A program made the position numbers and the translations under genes. Shown in pieces: positions 1-10,590 of a DNA stretch of 39,419 nucleotides. Numbering within the stretch: position 1 is the first letter of the stretch; each line of letters opens with the position of its first letter. Under the pieces are notes generated by a model, which saw only the letters and a list, made by a program, of their open reading frames with translations, searched no databases and was not told where the DNA came from. The DNA is from Pseudomonadota bacterium (GTDB lineage: Bacteria; Pseudomonadota; Alphaproteobacteria; Rhodospirillales; Rhodospirillaceae), in the NCBI GenBank assembly GCA_020160875.1, contig JAIUPE010000020.1, positions 1 through 39,419 on the forward strand, given 5' to 3'.

Positions 1-1
1 G

Positions 2-2074
2 GAGAGCCAAGGGATGATGTGCTCCTACCGTGAGCTGAAGCTGGGCGAAGATCACGCCGGCATCATCGAGTTGCCGGAAGACGCGCCCGTGGGAGCGCCG
101 GTGACGCAGGTGCTGAAGTTCGATCCCGTCATCGAGATCAATCTGACGCCGAATCGCGTGGATGCCCTTGGCGTCTACGGCATCGCGCGTGATCTGGCCG
201 CCGCCGGCCTTGGCACGCTGAAGCCCCTCAAGAACACGCCGGTGCCCGGCAAGGGCGCAAGCGCGCGCAAAATCCACATGGGCTTGGCCGCCGGTCATGA
301 ACACAAGTGCCCGCAGTTCGTCGGCCGCACCATCCGCGGCGTGAAGAACGGCGAGAGCCCGGCGTGGCTGAAGGACCGCTTGCAAGCGATTGGCCTGCGT
401 CCGGTGTCGGTGATCGTCGACGTCACACAGTATTTGACCATCGACCTCGGCCGTCCGCTGCACGCCTTCGACGACGCGAAGCTGTCGGGCGATATCGGTC
501 CGCGCCTTGCCAAAGCGGGCGAAGAGATCGCCGCGCTGAACGGTAAGAGTTATACGCTCGATGAAAATATGGTCGTGATCGCCGATCAGGCCGCCGGTCT
601 CGGCATCGGCGGCATCATGGGCGGCGAACCGTCCAGCGTGACCGAAGGCACCACGGCGATCTTCCTGGAGTCGGCCCTGTTCGACGCCAAGAACATCGCC
701 GAGACGGGCCGCAAGCTGCTGCTCAATACCGACGCCCGCTACGCCTTCGAGCGCGGGGTCGATCCGGCCTCGGCGCACATGGGCATCGAAGTCGCGACGC
801 ACATGATCCTCGAACTCTGCGGCGGCGAACCCGCCGAAGTGGTTGAGGGCGGCAAAGCTCCCGATTGGAACCGCGCCATCGCGTTCAATCCGGCGCGCGT
901 GAAATCGCTCGGCGGCGTTGAGCTGCCCGACGCCGAAATGAAATCGATTCTGACGCGTCTCGGATTCACGGTGTCCGGCACCGGCGCCGACTGGCACGTC
1001 GCGCCGCCGTCCTGGCGCACCGACGTCGAAAGCTGGCAGGACCTCGTCGAAGAGATTTTGCGCATTTACGGCTACGACAATATCCCGCCGGTGCCGATGC
1101 CGCGCGCATCGATGCCGAAACAAGTCCTCTCGACCGATCAGAAGCGCTGGGAAGTGGCGCGCCGCGCGCTCGCGGGCCGTGGCCTCAACGAGACCGTGAC
1201 TTGGGCGTTCCTGGCGCGCGCCCACGCCGAGAAATTCCTTGGGGACCTCGCGCTTGTGCTGCTGGCCAACCCCATCAGCTCCGATCTCGACGCCATGCGT
1301 CCGTCGCTGATCCCGAACCTCGCCACCGCCGCCGGACGTAATGCCGCGCGCGGCATGGCCGACGTCGGCTTATTTGAAGTCGGGCCGCGGTTCGAAGGCA
1401 TGAAGCCCGGCCAGCAGGCCTTGGTCGCGTGCGCCCTACGCGCCGGCCATACCAGCGCACGCCATTGGGACGGCTCGCGCCGCCCGGTGGACGCGATGGA
1501 CGCGAAGGCCGACGCCATCATTGCCTTGGAAGCGGCGGGTGCGGGCGTTGCCGGCCTGCAGACGTATTCTGGACATGGAAGCAGCGTGCCGGCCTGGTAT
1601 CACCCGGGCCGCGCGGGTGTGCTCAAGCTCGGCAACCAGATTCTCGCCGCCTTCGGCGAATTGCATCCGGCGATCCTGACGGCGCTGGACGTGAAAGGCC
1701 CGATGGTGGCCTGCGAAGTCTTCCTGGAGCGCATCCCGCCGGTGAAGAAAAAAGGCACGGGCGCGGCCCGTCCGCTCCTAAAGGCCTCGAACTTCCAGCC
1801 GGTGGAGCGTGACTTCGCGTTTGTCGTCGCGACCACCGTTTCGGCGGAATCGCTGATCCGCGCGGTGCGCGGCGCCGAACGGGAACTGATTTCCGATGTC
1901 GGCCTGTTCGACGTGTACGAAGGCCCGCACGTCGGCGAAGGCCAAAAATCCCTGGCCATCGCCGTCACGCTGCAACCGAAGGACACGACCCTCACGGACG
2001 AACAGATCGACGCGGTGGGTAAGAAGATCATCGCCGCCGCCGAGAAAACCTGCGGCGCGAAACTGCGCGCCTAG
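2..2074 (+). CDS. pheT: Phenylalanine--tRNA ligase beta subunit, 5' end missing
   Basis: Beta subunit of the cytoplasmic alpha2-beta2 enzyme that charges tRNA-Phe. The frame is open to the left edge and reads ESQGMMCSYRELKLG, the conserved motif that follows the N-terminal EMAP/OB-type domain. The annotated ATG at 14 is therefore internal, and roughly the first 110 residues of a normal ~800-residue protein lie outside the window. Then come the B3/B4 editing domain (about residues 90-270), a B5 domain (about 290-360, ending near WRTDVESWQDLVEEILRIYG), the catalytic-like core, and a C-terminal FDX-ACB anticodon-binding domain starting near FQPVERDFAFVV. pheS should lie just upstream. The 76-bp gap to lepA shows no clear terminator. 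Identity is secure from motif order and length. Confidence 0.97.
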   Translation, partial: ESQGMMCSYRELKLGEDHAGIIELPEDAPVGAPVTQVLKFDPVIEINLTPNRVDALGVYGIARDLAAAGLGTLKPLKNTPVPGKGASARKIHMGLAAGHEHKCPQFVGRTIRGVKNGESPAWLKDRLQAIGLRPVSVIVDVTQYLTIDLGRPLHAFDDAKLSGDIGPRLAKAGEEIAALNGKSYTLDENMVVIADQAAGLGIGGIMGGEPSSVTEGTTAIFLESALFDAKNIAETGRKLLLNTDARYAFERGVDPASAHMGIEVATHMILELCGGEPAEVVEGGKAPDWNRAIAFNPARVKSLGGVELPDAEMKSILTRLGFTVSGTGADWHVAPPSWRTDVESWQDLVEEILRIYGYDNIPPVPMPRASMPKQVLSTDQKRWEVARRALAGRGLNETVTWAFLARAHAEKFLGDLALVLLANPISSDLDAMRPSLIPNLATAAGRNAARGMADVGLFEVGPRFEGMKPGQQALVACALRAGHTSARHWDGSRRPVDAMDAKADAIIALEAAGAGVAGLQTYSGHGSSVPAWYHPGRAGVLKLGNQILAAFGELHPAILTALDVKGPMVACEVFLERIPPVKKKGTGAARPLLKASNFQPVERDFAFVVATTVSAESLIRAVRGAERELISDVGLFDVYEGPHVGEGQKSLAIAVTLQPKDTTLTDEQIDAVGKKIIAAAEKTCGAKLRA

Positions 2075-2150
2075 AAAATTTGTTTAATGTCGCCTTTTCG
2101 ACGGAAAACCGGCTGCTCCTTTTCCTGAAAACGCTCCTTTTAGAGTTGTC

Positions 2151-3953
2151 ATGACCGATCTCGCGCATATCCGTAACTTCTCGATCATCGCCCATATCGA
2201 CCATGGGAAGTCGACACTCGCCGACCGCTTGATCCAATACTGCGGCGGGTTGACCGAGCGCGAGATGACCGAACAGGTCCTCGACAACATGGACATCGAG
2301 AAAGAGCGCGGCATCACCATCAAGGCGCAGACCGTGCGCCTGATGTACAAGGCCAAGAACGGCGAAACCTATCAGCTCAACCTCGTCGATACGCCGGGCC
2401 ATGTGGACTTCGCCTATGAAGTCAGCCGTTCGCTGGCGGCATGCGAAGGCTCGATCCTGGTGGTGGACGCAAGCCAGGGCGTCGAAGCCCAGACGCTCGC
2501 CAACGTCTATCAAGCGATCAACGCCAACCACGAGATCGTGCCGGTTCTCAACAAGATCGACCTGCCCGCCGCCGACCCCGAGCGTATCCGTCAGCAGATC
2601 GAGGACGTGATCGGCCTCGACGCCTCCAACGCCGTCCTGGCCTCGGCCAAGACCGGAATCGGCATCCAGGAGGTGCTGGAGGCCATCGCCATGCGCCTGC
2701 CCCCGCCGACAGGCGAAACGACCAAGCCGCTGAAGGCGCTGCTCGTCGACTCCTGGTACGACCCGTACCTCGGCGTCGTGATTCTTGTTCGCGTGAAAGA
2801 CGGCATCATCAAACGCGGCACCAAGATTCAGTTCATGTCCACGGGCGCGTCCTATCAGGTCGAACGCGTTGGCGTCTTCACGCCGAAGCGCGAAGAGATC
2901 CCGTCGCTGAACCCCGGTGAACTCGGGTTCCTCACCGCCAGCATTAAGGCCGTCGCGGACGCCAATGTCGGCGATACGGTCATCGACGAGAGCAACCCCG
3001 CCGCAGAGCCCCTGCCCGGCTTCAAGGCCAGCGTTCCGGTGGTGTGGTGCGGTCTGTTCCCGACCGATGCGGCGCAGTTCGAAGTGCTGCGCGAGAGCCT
3101 TGGCAAGTTACGCCTCAACGACGCGAGCTTCCATTTCGCGATGGAAAGCAGCGCGGCGCTTGGGTTCGGATTCCGCTGCGGCTTCCTGGGCCTCCTGCAC
3201 ATGGAGATCATCCAGGAACGCTTGGAGCGCGAGTTCAACCTCGACCTCATCACAACGGCGCCGAGCGTCGTTTATAAGATTCACACCACCGACGGCGAAT
3301 CGCATGAGATGCACAACCCCGCCGACATGCCGGACGTGACACGCATCCGCATGATCGAGGAGCCGTGGGTGAAGGCGACGATCATGGTGCCCGATGAACA
3401 CTTGGGGCCGGTTCTGAAGCTGTGCACCGACCGGCGCGGCGAGCAAATCGATCTCACGTACGTCGGCAACCGCGCGATGGTGGTCTATCACCTGCCACTC
3501 AATGAAATTGTGTTCGATTTCTACGACCGCCTGAAATCGATTTCGCGCGGTTACGCCAGCTTTGATTACGAAGTCTCCGAGTACCGCGAGTCCGACCTCG
3601 TGAAGGTCAGCATTCTCGTGAATAATGAATTGGTCGATGCGCTGTCGTTCATGGCCCACCGCAGCCAGGCCGAAGGCCGCGGCCGTCAGATCTGCGAACG
3701 CCTGAAGGACCTGATCCCGCGTCACCTGTTCAAGATCCCCGTGCAGGCGGCGATCGGCGGCAAGGTGATCGCGCGCGAAACCATCAACGCGCTGCGCAAA
3801 GACGTGACGGCGAAGTGCTACGGCGGCGATGCCTCGCGTAAGCGCAAGCTTCTCGACAAGCAGAAGGAAGGCAAGAAGCGCATGCGCCAGTTCGGCAGCG
3901 TGGATATTCCGCAATCTGCTTTCATCGCGGCTCTTCGTATGAATGATGAGTGA
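2151..3953 (+). CDS. lepA: Elongation factor 4 (LepA), ribosome-associated GTPase
   Basis: Translational GTPase that acts on stalled or misassembled ribosomes; membrane-associated or cytosolic in bacteria. 600 residues, the usual family length. G-domain motifs are intact: AHIDHGKST (residues 14-22), DTPGHVDF with the catalytic-type His at residue 84, and NKIDLP (G4, near residue 134). The C-terminal LepA-specific domain is present ([20 protein letters not shown]). Start ATG 2151. The odd part is the 3' end: the last 14 codons recur twice downstream at exact 80-bp intervals (see the repeat at 3911-4113). The stop used here, TGA at 3951, belongs to the first copy. The third copy ends in TAA and may be the ancestral end of the gene. 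Confidence 0.98.
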   Translation: MTDLAHIRNFSIIAHIDHGKSTLADRLIQYCGGLTEREMTEQVLDNMDIEKERGITIKAQTVRLMYKAKNGETYQLNLVDTPGHVDFAYEVSRSLAACEGSILVVDASQGVEAQTLANVYQAINANHEIVPVLNKIDLPAADPERIRQQIEDVIGLDASNAVLASAKTGIGIQEVLEAIAMRLPPPTGETTKPLKALLVDSWYDPYLGVVILVRVKDGIIKRGTKIQFMSTGASYQVERVGVFTPKREEIPSLNPGELGFLTASIKAVADANVGDTVIDESNPAAEPLPGFKASVPVVWCGLFPTDAAQFEVLRESLGKLRLNDASFHFAMESSAALGFGFRCGFLGLLHMEIIQERLEREFNLDLITTAPSVVYKIHTTDGESHEMHNPADMPDVTRIRMIEEPWVKATIMVPDEHLGPVLKLCTDRRGEQIDLTYVGNRAMVVYHLPLNEIVFDFYDRLKSISRGYASFDYEVSEYRESDLVKVSILVNNELVDALSFMAHRSQAEGRGRQICERLKDLIPRHLFKIPVQAAIGGKVIARETINALRKDVTAKCYGGDASRKRKLLDKQKEGKKRMRQFGSVDIPQSAFIAALRMNDE

Positions 3954-4113
3954 GTTGCATCTTTAGCTTGGCGACCTTCGTCGCCGGGCCGCAATCTGCT
4001 TTCATCGCGGCTCTGCGCATGAATGATGAGTGAGCTGCATCTTTAGCTTGGCGACCTTCGTCGCCGGGCTGCAACCTGCTTTCATCGCCGCGCTCAGGAT
4101 GAACGACGAATAA
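3911..4113 (+). repeat. Three tandem copies of the lepA 3' end, period 80 bp
   Basis: Copies start at 3911, 3991 and 4071. Each encodes [11 protein letters not shown] followed by a stop. Copies 1 and 2 share a 40-bp tail containing a small hairpin (GGCGAC-cttc-GTCGCC at 3970-3985 and 4050-4065); copy 3 ends in TAA and runs into a terminator. Because 80 is not a multiple of three, the three copies lie in different frames, so only copy 1 is translated as part of lepA. Between copies 1 and 3 almost all differences are synonymous (for example AAT GAT GAG versus AAC GAC GAA). That is expected if the copies diverged while each was a real gene end, and not from drift after a local duplication. Confidence 0.95.
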
Positions 4114-4147
4114 AAAAGGCGGCCTCTAATAGCCGCCTATCTTCTTT
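4112..4147 (-). terminator. Rho-independent terminator for the small membrane protein gene, possibly bidirectional
   Basis: Stem AGGCGGC (4117-4123) pairs with GCCGCCT (4132-4138) around an 8-nt loop. On the minus strand the stem is followed by a run of T, so it mainly serves the minus-strand gene ending at 4164. The plus-strand side has a weaker T/C-rich tail and could also end lepA transcripts. Confidence 0.8.
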
Positions 4148-4163
4148 CGTATTGAGGAAGGTC

Positions 4164-4508
4164 TTAGCCGCGCTGGAAAACGCGGCGGCGCGCGCGGCGC
4201 TTGCGGCAGAAGTGCGTGAGCGCGAAGCCCACCACACCGAGCACGACCCACGCGGGCATTTGCATGATGCCTGCACCAGCCGTTGCGATCATTTCAGCAG
4301 AACCGTCGGCTGCATCGAAGGACGGGCTTTGGCCGACCAGAAGTGTCCACAGGTCGACGGTGGCCAGGCTGTCATACGCGCCCATGCCCAATGCCATCAC
4401 AGCCTCCGCAGAGGCCATCAAGATGGCTAAAACCATGAAAATCCAGCCGCTTACGCGCCCGAACAACACAGGAACCCCACACCCACGCTCAGAACTTACC
4501 CCGAGCAT
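4164..4508 (-). CDS. Small two-span membrane protein, unknown function
   Basis: I do not recognise a family. The product has a first hydrophobic segment (FMVLAILMASAEAVMALG), a roughly 50-residue, acid-leaning linker, and a second segment (MPAWVVLGVVGFALTHF) followed directly by a basic C-terminus (CRKRRARRRVFQRG). The basic tail suggests it stays in the cytoplasm. A strong terminator lies immediately downstream, which supports a real transcribed gene. The start is uncertain: ATG at 4508 is given, but GTG at 4469 has a better upstream purine-rich stretch and would shorten the protein by 13 residues. The longer frame to 4571 has no support. It stands alone between lepA and tRNA-Ser. Confidence 0.7.
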   Translation of the reverse strand: MLGVSSERGCGVPVLFGRVSGWIFMVLAILMASAEAVMALGMGAYDSLATVDLWTLLVGQSPSFDAADGSAEMIATAGAGIMQMPAWVVLGVVGFALTHFCRKRRARRRVFQRG

Positions 4509-4571
4509 GAGGTATACCCGATAACACGCTTGAATTACAGGGCTTTTTGGCTTGGTTTTGAGGGCGAACAA

Positions 4572-4905
4572 TCAACCCATAGTGGCAATGGGGGCGTTGT
4601 CCCCCAGGCTGTGGATAACGGGGACAACTTCAGGCGCTTCCATCCCGTCTAGATCCCGGGGCCAAAACCGGGGCGAAGCCCGATTCCGTGCAAAAAGACC
4701 GCCTCGCAATAGGCGAGTCGGTGCGACTCGGCTTTCTATTGCGATGCCCCTGCATCGCCAAGGCTACGCAGGGGTCGGCTATCCAATCCTGCGAAGCGGC
4801 GGAGCAGGGTGGTAATGGCCCTGCTTCGCTGAGGCTCCGCAGGGCATTCTGCTACGCGTCTTCATATGGGCAATTCTGCGAAGCGCCGTGAGGCGCGTAG
4901 CAGAA
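4572..4905. repeat. Intergenic region with a cluster of hairpin-forming palindromes
   Basis: No gene is supported here. The first ~130 bp show nothing notable. From 4704 several inverted repeats follow in close succession: TCGCAATAG (4704-4712) with CTATTGCGA (4736-4744) enclosing CGAGTCG-GTG-CGACTCG; CCCCTGC (4747-4753) with GCAGGGG (4768-4774); CCTGC (4789-4793) with GCAGG (4804-4808); GCCCTGC (4818-4824) with GCAGGGC (4839-4845); and ATTCTGCTACGCG (4846-4858) with its complement (4894-4906). The stems share a CCTGC..TCGC..GGCT..GCAGG theme, like REP elements. The last arm touches the CCA end of tRNA-Ser, so part of it may act as the tRNA 3' trailer or terminator. Confidence 0.75.
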
Positions 4906-4996
4906 TGGCGGAGGGAGTGGGATTCGAACCCACGATACCCTTTTGGGGTATACACACTTTCCAGGCGTGCGCCTTCAACCACTCGGCCATCCCTCC
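4906..4996 (-). tRNA. tRNA-Ser, anticodon GGA
   Basis: Reads GGAGGGATGGCCGAGTGGTT from 4996 downwards. It has a serine-type long variable arm, anticodon loop with GGA, the T-loop GTTCGAATC, a matching acceptor stem and an encoded CCA at 4906-4908. Reads UCC and UCU codons. A candidate promoter upstream on the minus strand is TTGCGG, 17 nt, TAGGTT. Confidence 0.95.
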
Positions 4997-5102
4997 GGCG
5001 CGACTCGGTTGAAAGAAGGCGCAGAACCTAACCGAGCGCCCCCTGCCCCGCAATCAACTTTCGTTGCCTTTTTAGGGGCATGAGACAGGTTATTTTTGAA
5101 TG

Positions 5103-5124
5103 GGCGGCGGCGGCCGCCGCCGCC
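5103..5124. repeat. 22-bp perfect GC-only palindrome
   Basis: GGC-repeat arm 5103-5113 and its complement 5114-5124 form a perfect palindrome followed by TTTT. It lies 26 bp upstream of the GFA-family start. It could end transcription or simply be a GGC-rich hairpin in the leader of that gene. Confidence 0.6.
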
Positions 5125-5150
5125 TTTTGGCCCCAAGGAAATGCTCTGAA

Positions 5151-5540
5151 ATGATCCACGGCTCCTGCCTCTGCAACAGCGTGAAATGGACCTTCGCGGG
5201 CACACCCGACGGGGCCACGGCCTGCAACTGCACGGCCTGCCGCCGCTACGGCACTTTATGGGCCTATGGCTACGAGGAGGAAGGCGTGGACGTCTCGGGC
5301 AAGACCAAGATGTTTGTCCGCGGCGAAGCGGTGGAATTCCACTTCTGCCCCAAGTGCGGCTGCATGGCGTACTGGCGCGGACAGACGGTGGACGATCGCG
5401 GCCGCCGGCGCCTGGCCGTCAACCTGAGGCTCGCCGACCCAGCGTTGATCGCCGACATCCCGATCGATCACTTCGACGGGCTGGACAGCTTCGACGACCT
5501 GCCGCGCGACGGCCGGTGCGTCAAAGATCTCTGGTTCTAG
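5151..5540 (+). CDS. GFA-family (Gfa/CENP-V) zinc-binding protein
   Basis: Small protein of the glutathione-dependent formaldehyde-activating enzyme (GFA/CENP-V) fold. It binds zinc through two Cys clusters: GSCLCNSVKW (CxC) with CNCTACRRYG (CxxC), and HFCPKCGCMAYWRG. About 129 residues, typical for the family. ATG 5151 is chosen because the conserved domain begins immediately after it (MIHGSC) and AAGGA lies 9 nt upstream; the frame extends to 5100 but that part is encoded by the GC palindrome. Family members are often annotated S-(hydroxymethyl)glutathione synthase, but most have no proven substrate, so no specific reaction is claimed. Stands alone; a hairpin overlaps its stop. Confidence 0.88.
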   Translation: MIHGSCLCNSVKWTFAGTPDGATACNCTACRRYGTLWAYGYEEEGVDVSGKTKMFVRGEAVEFHFCPKCGCMAYWRGQTVDDRGRRRLAVNLRLADPALIADIPIDHFDGLDSFDDLPRDGRCVKDLWF

Positions 5541-5562
5541 AACTTGTTTCACAAATTCTAGA
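5536..5562 (+). terminator. Stem-loop overlapping the GFA gene stop
   Basis: TCTAGAA (5536-5542) pairs with TTCTAGA (5556-5562), with an inner TTGT/ACAA stem. It begins within the last codons of the GFA gene. There is no good T-run, so terminator function is a guess. Confidence 0.4.
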
Positions 5563-5597
5563 TTCTTGATGGGTCGCGCTTTCTGGAGAAAACACTT

Positions 5598-5700
5598 CTA
5601 GAGCGTGTTGAAGTAATGTCGAATCGCCAACGCGCCCGAGATTCTTATTTGGTCGCGCGTTCTACGGCGAACCGGCTTCCACTTCGCCGGAACGCGCTCT
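5598..5700 (+). mobile_element. MITE-like repeat, copy 1
   Basis: About 103 bp, with imperfect terminal inverted repeats GAGCG(T/C)GTT at both ends. The same sequence occurs at 32048-32152 as the reverse complement with essentially one mismatch. The left flank is TA. The non-coding content, short length, terminal repeats and TA next to the ends fit a miniature element mobilised by an IS630/Tc1-type transposase. It lies between the GFA and groEL genes, where both transcripts end, so it is probably neutral. The rest of the gap to 5903 holds only a weak hairpin (about 5813-5842). Confidence 0.8.
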
Positions 5701-5904
5701 GGGGGAAGATCGCGATCAGCCGCGGGACGACGAGGCGCGCACGCCGCCATTCCCATTTTATCATTCCCGACGCCAGCCCGTAACAAAGCGCAACGCTCAT
5801 GCTGAACCGGAAGGCCCCGGTAAAATGACGTTGTCCCGGGGCTTAACGGCGAAAGAAGCCTGGCGGGCATCGCGCCTTCTGTAAGATTTTCCGACCGCCG
5901 CCAA

Positions 5905-5935
5905 TAAAAAGGGCCGCCCCGTCGGGCGGCCCTTT
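5905..5935 (-). terminator. Rho-independent terminator of groEL
   Basis: GGGCCGCCC (5911-5919) pairs with GGGCGGCCC (5924-5932) around CGTC. On the minus strand it is followed by TTTTT. It lies 30 bp past the groEL stop. Confidence 0.92.
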
Positions 5936-5961
5936 CGCATCCGGAGACCCGGAAATCGATC

Positions 5962-7698
<1,737 letters not shown>

Positions 7699-7725
7699 TT
7701 AGCAGAGTCTGGGCCGGAGTGCTAA
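7699..7725 (-). promoter_or_regulatory. CIRCE-like HrcA operator of groEL
   Basis: On the minus strand: TTAGCACTC, 9 nt, CTCTGCTAA. The first half matches the CIRCE consensus (TTAGCACTC-N9-GAGTGCTAA) perfectly; the second half matches 6 of 9. It lies 64-90 bp upstream of the groEL ATG, the expected location in the 5' leader. Confidence 0.8.
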
Positions 7726-7785
7726 TGAATTGATTTTATTGAACATAATAAGACATTTGACCGGAAATCCGGCGCGATTCGCCCC

Positions 7786-7823
7786 TTAAAAAGCAAAACG
7801 GCCCGGCGTAAAGCCGGGCCGTT
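7786..7823 (-). terminator. Terminator of the molybdenum hydroxylase operon
   Basis: AACGGCCCGGC (7797-7807) pairs with GCCGGGCCGTT (7813-7823). On the minus strand the stem is followed by TTGCTTTTTAA. It lies 14 bp past the stop of the large subunit gene. Confidence 0.9.
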
Positions 7824-7836
7824 CATATGAGGCGGG

Positions 7837-10017
7837 TTAGGCCGATACGCCAGAGGCGGTCAGCGGAAGTTTCGTCGGCGCCTTTCCGGTCAGCGACAGG
7901 ATGGCATTCGCGACGGCTGGACCAATGGGCGGCACGCCCGGTTCACCGACGCCCGTCGGTTTTTCGGCGGACGGGACGATATGCACTTCGACCTTCGGCA
8001 TCTCGTTGATGCGCAGGACGTCGTAGTTGTTGAAATTGCCCTGCTCGACGATGCCGTCCTTCAAGGTGACTTCGCCCTTCAAGATGGCGCTGAGGCCGTA
8101 ACCGATGCCGCCTTCCATCTGGGCGCGGATGACATCGGGCGTCACGGCGATGCCGCAGTCCACCGCGCAGACAACACGGTCGATCCTGATCCCGCCATTC
8201 GCGGTGCGGCTGATCTCGGCGACCTGGGCGACATAACTGCCGAAGGATTCGGCGACGGCGATGCCGCGCGCCTTGCCTTCGGGAAGCTTAGTTCCCCACC
8301 CCGCCTTCTCCGCCGCGAGGTCGAGGACCGCGCGGTGACGCGGATGATCTTTGAGCATCGCGCGGCGCGCCTCCAAGGGATCCTTGCCGGCGGCGCGCGC
8401 CACCATGTCGAAGAACACTTCGGTTGCGTAGGCTGTGTGCGTGCTGCCGACGGACCGCCACCAGAGCACGGGCACGCCGACATCGGTGGTGTGCGCTTCG
8501 ACGGACAGATTAGCGACGGCGTAAGGAAGGTTGGACGCGCCTTCAACGGTCGTCGCATCGACGCCGGGACCGGCGAAGGGCGTGCCCTTCATGATGGACT
8601 GACCGACGATGCGGTGCTGCCAGGCCACGAGTTCGCCCTTGGCGTCGAGACCGGCGGCGAAGCGGTGCAGATACATCGGACGGTAGCGCCCGCCCTTGAT
8701 GTCGTCCTCGCGCGTCCAAATGAGTTTCACGGGCGTACCTTGCGGAAGGGCTTTTGCGACCTCCACCGCCTCGACGACGAAATCAGAAGCGAAGTTGGCG
8801 CGGCGCCCAAAACTTCCGCCCGCGAGCAGTGTATGGATGCGCACTTTATCCACCGGCACGCCGGCCGCTTTCGCGGCATTACCCTGGTCGACGGTCTGGA
8901 ACTGGCAGCCGGCCCAAACCTCCACGCCATCGGCATTGATGCGCGCGACCGCGTCCAAAGGCTCCATCGGCGCGTGGGCGAGATAAGGGAATTCAAAGTC
9001 CGTGGTGATGGTCTTCGCCGCGCCCTTGAGCGCGGCGGCGACGTCGCCTTCCTTGCGCGCCGATTGGCCGGGACTTTCCGCGATTTTGCGATATTCGGCG
9101 AAAATCTGCGGAGTCGAGCGCTTCTCCGCTTTGCTGTCGTCCCATTCGATCTGCAACGCATCGCGCGCTTTCATCGCGGTCCAAAAGGAATCGGCAACCA
9201 CCGCGACACCGCTGGAGATCTGCGTGACGGCGATGACGCCCTTGACGCCCTTGGCGACCTTATCGTCGACGCTCTTCACAACGCCGCCGAAGCGCGGCGG
9301 ATGAGCCACGGCGGCATAGACCATGCCGGGCTGCACGATATCGAGCGCGAAGATCGCGGTGCCCGTGGTCTTGCCTTCATTGTCGAGACGTGGGAGCTCG
9401 CGGCCTAAAAGCGTGAAGGCGCGCGGGTCTTTGAGCTGCACGTCGGCCGGCGGCGTCAGCGTCGCGGCACGCTGCGCGAGTACACCGAAGGTCGCCGTCT
9501 TGCCCGAGACCGCATGGCTGACGACGCCATTCTTCACAGCGATTTCGTTCGCCGGCACCTTCCACATCTGCGCCGCGGCGTTCACCAGCATGGCGCGGGC
9601 GGTCGCGCCGGCCTTGCGCAGTTGGTCCCACGAGTTGGCGACGGCCGTGCTGCCGCCGGTACCTTGCATGCCGAAAGCGAGATTGGCGTAGAGCTTCACA
9701 TCGGCCGGCGCGGATTCAGCGCGCATCTGTGACCAATCGGCGTCGAGTTCCTCGGCGACGATCGCCGAAAGACCGGTGTAAACACCCTGCCCCATCTCCA
9801 GGTGCTTGATGATCACCGTGACGGTGTTATCCGGCGCCACGCGTACGAACGCGTTGGGCGCGAGCACGGCCGGAGCCGCGGCGCGCGCCATGCGCGACCC
9901 CATCGGCGTCCAGGAAAACGCGAGCAGGAGTCCGGCGGCGCCGGCGCCCAGCACATTGCGGCGGCTGGGTTCGGAAACGGTTTGGTCCTGAGGAAGCGCG
10001 AAGACCGACTTGTTCAT
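7837..10017 (-). CDS. Molybdopterin-binding large subunit, isoquinoline 1-oxidoreductase/aldehyde oxidase type
   Basis: Catalytic subunit of a periplasmic two-subunit molybdenum hydroxylase of the xanthine dehydrogenase superfamily (IorB-like). 726 residues. It starts with a twin-arginine signal, [17 protein letters not shown], as in exported members that carry a bound Mo-cytosine-dinucleotide cofactor. Family blocks include [22 protein letters not shown] near the N-terminus, the aldehyde-oxidase a/b hammerhead near residues 205-290, [19 protein letters not shown] (the FGRR motif) and [16 protein letters not shown] near the C-terminus, where the conserved Glu is the catalytic base of the family. 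Its gene starts 3 bp after the 2Fe-2S subunit. No cytochrome c subunit and no XdhC-type maturation factor are next to it. The substrate (an N-heterocycle or an aldehyde) cannot be read from sequence. Confidence 0.92.
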   Translation of the reverse strand: MNKSVFALPQDQTVSEPSRRNVLGAGAAGLLLAFSWTPMGSRMARAAAPAVLAPNAFVRVAPDNTVTVIIKHLEMGQGVYTGLSAIVAEELDADWSQMRAESAPADVKLYANLAFGMQGTGGSTAVANSWDQLRKAGATARAMLVNAAAQMWKVPANEIAVKNGVVSHAVSGKTATFGVLAQRAATLTPPADVQLKDPRAFTLLGRELPRLDNEGKTTGTAIFALDIVQPGMVYAAVAHPPRFGGVVKSVDDKVAKGVKGVIAVTQISSGVAVVADSFWTAMKARDALQIEWDDSKAEKRSTPQIFAEYRKIAESPGQSARKEGDVAAALKGAAKTITTDFEFPYLAHAPMEPLDAVARINADGVEVWAGCQFQTVDQGNAAKAAGVPVDKVRIHTLLAGGSFGRRANFASDFVVEAVEVAKALPQGTPVKLIWTREDDIKGGRYRPMYLHRFAAGLDAKGELVAWQHRIVGQSIMKGTPFAGPGVDATTVEGASNLPYAVANLSVEAHTTDVGVPVLWWRSVGSTHTAYATEVFFDMVARAAGKDPLEARRAMLKDHPRHRAVLDLAAEKAGWGTKLPEGKARGIAVAESFGSYVAQVAEISRTANGGIRIDRVVCAVDCGIAVTPDVIRAQMEGGIGYGLSAILKGEVTLKDGIVEQGNFNNYDVLRINEMPKVEVHIVPSAEKPTGVGEPGVPPIGPAVANAILSLTGKAPTKLPLTASGVSA

Positions 10018-10020
10018 GAC

Positions 10021-10482
10021 TTAGCCCTCCATCGTGCGCGACGCGTCGTGGATCGCGGCGCGGATGCGGTGATAGGTGGCGCAGCGGCAGATGTTGCCGC
10101 TCATGGCGTCGTTGATATCGGCGTCGCTGGGCTTGGCGTTCTGCGTCAACAGCGCCACCGCCGACATGATTTGGCCGGACTGACAGTAGCCGCACTGCAC
10201 GACATTGAGTTTTTGCCACGACGCCTGAACCGCGTCGGCGGCTTTGCCTTCGATGCCTTCAATCGTCGTGACCTTCATGCCCTCGACCGAGGACACGGGC
10301 GTCGTGCAGGACCGCATCGCGACACCGTCCACATGCACGGTGCAGGCCCCGCAGCTTGCGATGCCGCAGCCGAATTTGGTGCCGGTGAGACCGGCTTTTT
10401 CACGGATCGCCCAGAGCAACGGCATATCCGGGTCGACATCGAGCGCGACCGCTTTGCCGTTCAGTTGGAACGAGACAGTCAT
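10021..10482 (-). CDS. 2Fe-2S subunit of the molybdenum hydroxylase
   Basis: Electron-transfer subunit (IorA-like, 153 residues) that passes electrons from the Mo site through two [2Fe-2S] clusters. The N-terminal plant-ferredoxin-type domain has CGIASCGACTVHVDG and a fourth Cys in RSCTTP; the C-terminal all-helical domain has QCGYCQSG and NICRCATYHRI. All eight cluster cysteines are visible. It has no signal peptide of its own and probably leaves the cytoplasm with the Tat-tagged large subunit. First gene of a two-gene operon. ATG 10482. Confidence 0.94.
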   Translation of the reverse strand: MTVSFQLNGKAVALDVDPDMPLLWAIREKAGLTGTKFGCGIASCGACTVHVDGVAMRSCTTPVSSVEGMKVTTIEGIEGKAADAVQASWQKLNVVQCGYCQSGQIMSAVALLTQNAKPSDADINDAMSGNICRCATYHRIRAAIHDASRTMEG

Positions 10483-10590
10483 GAGGGGCTCCTAGAGATG
10501 GGAGATGAAGACCCATTTTAGCAGGATTTGGCACGCGGAGTCAGGCGCGTTGCGGATGACGCTTATGCGGCGAAAGCGCCTTTAGGCCGT

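Noticed and set aside
7981-9408. 475-residue plus-strand frame across the molybdenum hydroxylase
   Set aside because: Antisense shadow; the minus-strand protein has all family motifs and a Tat signal.
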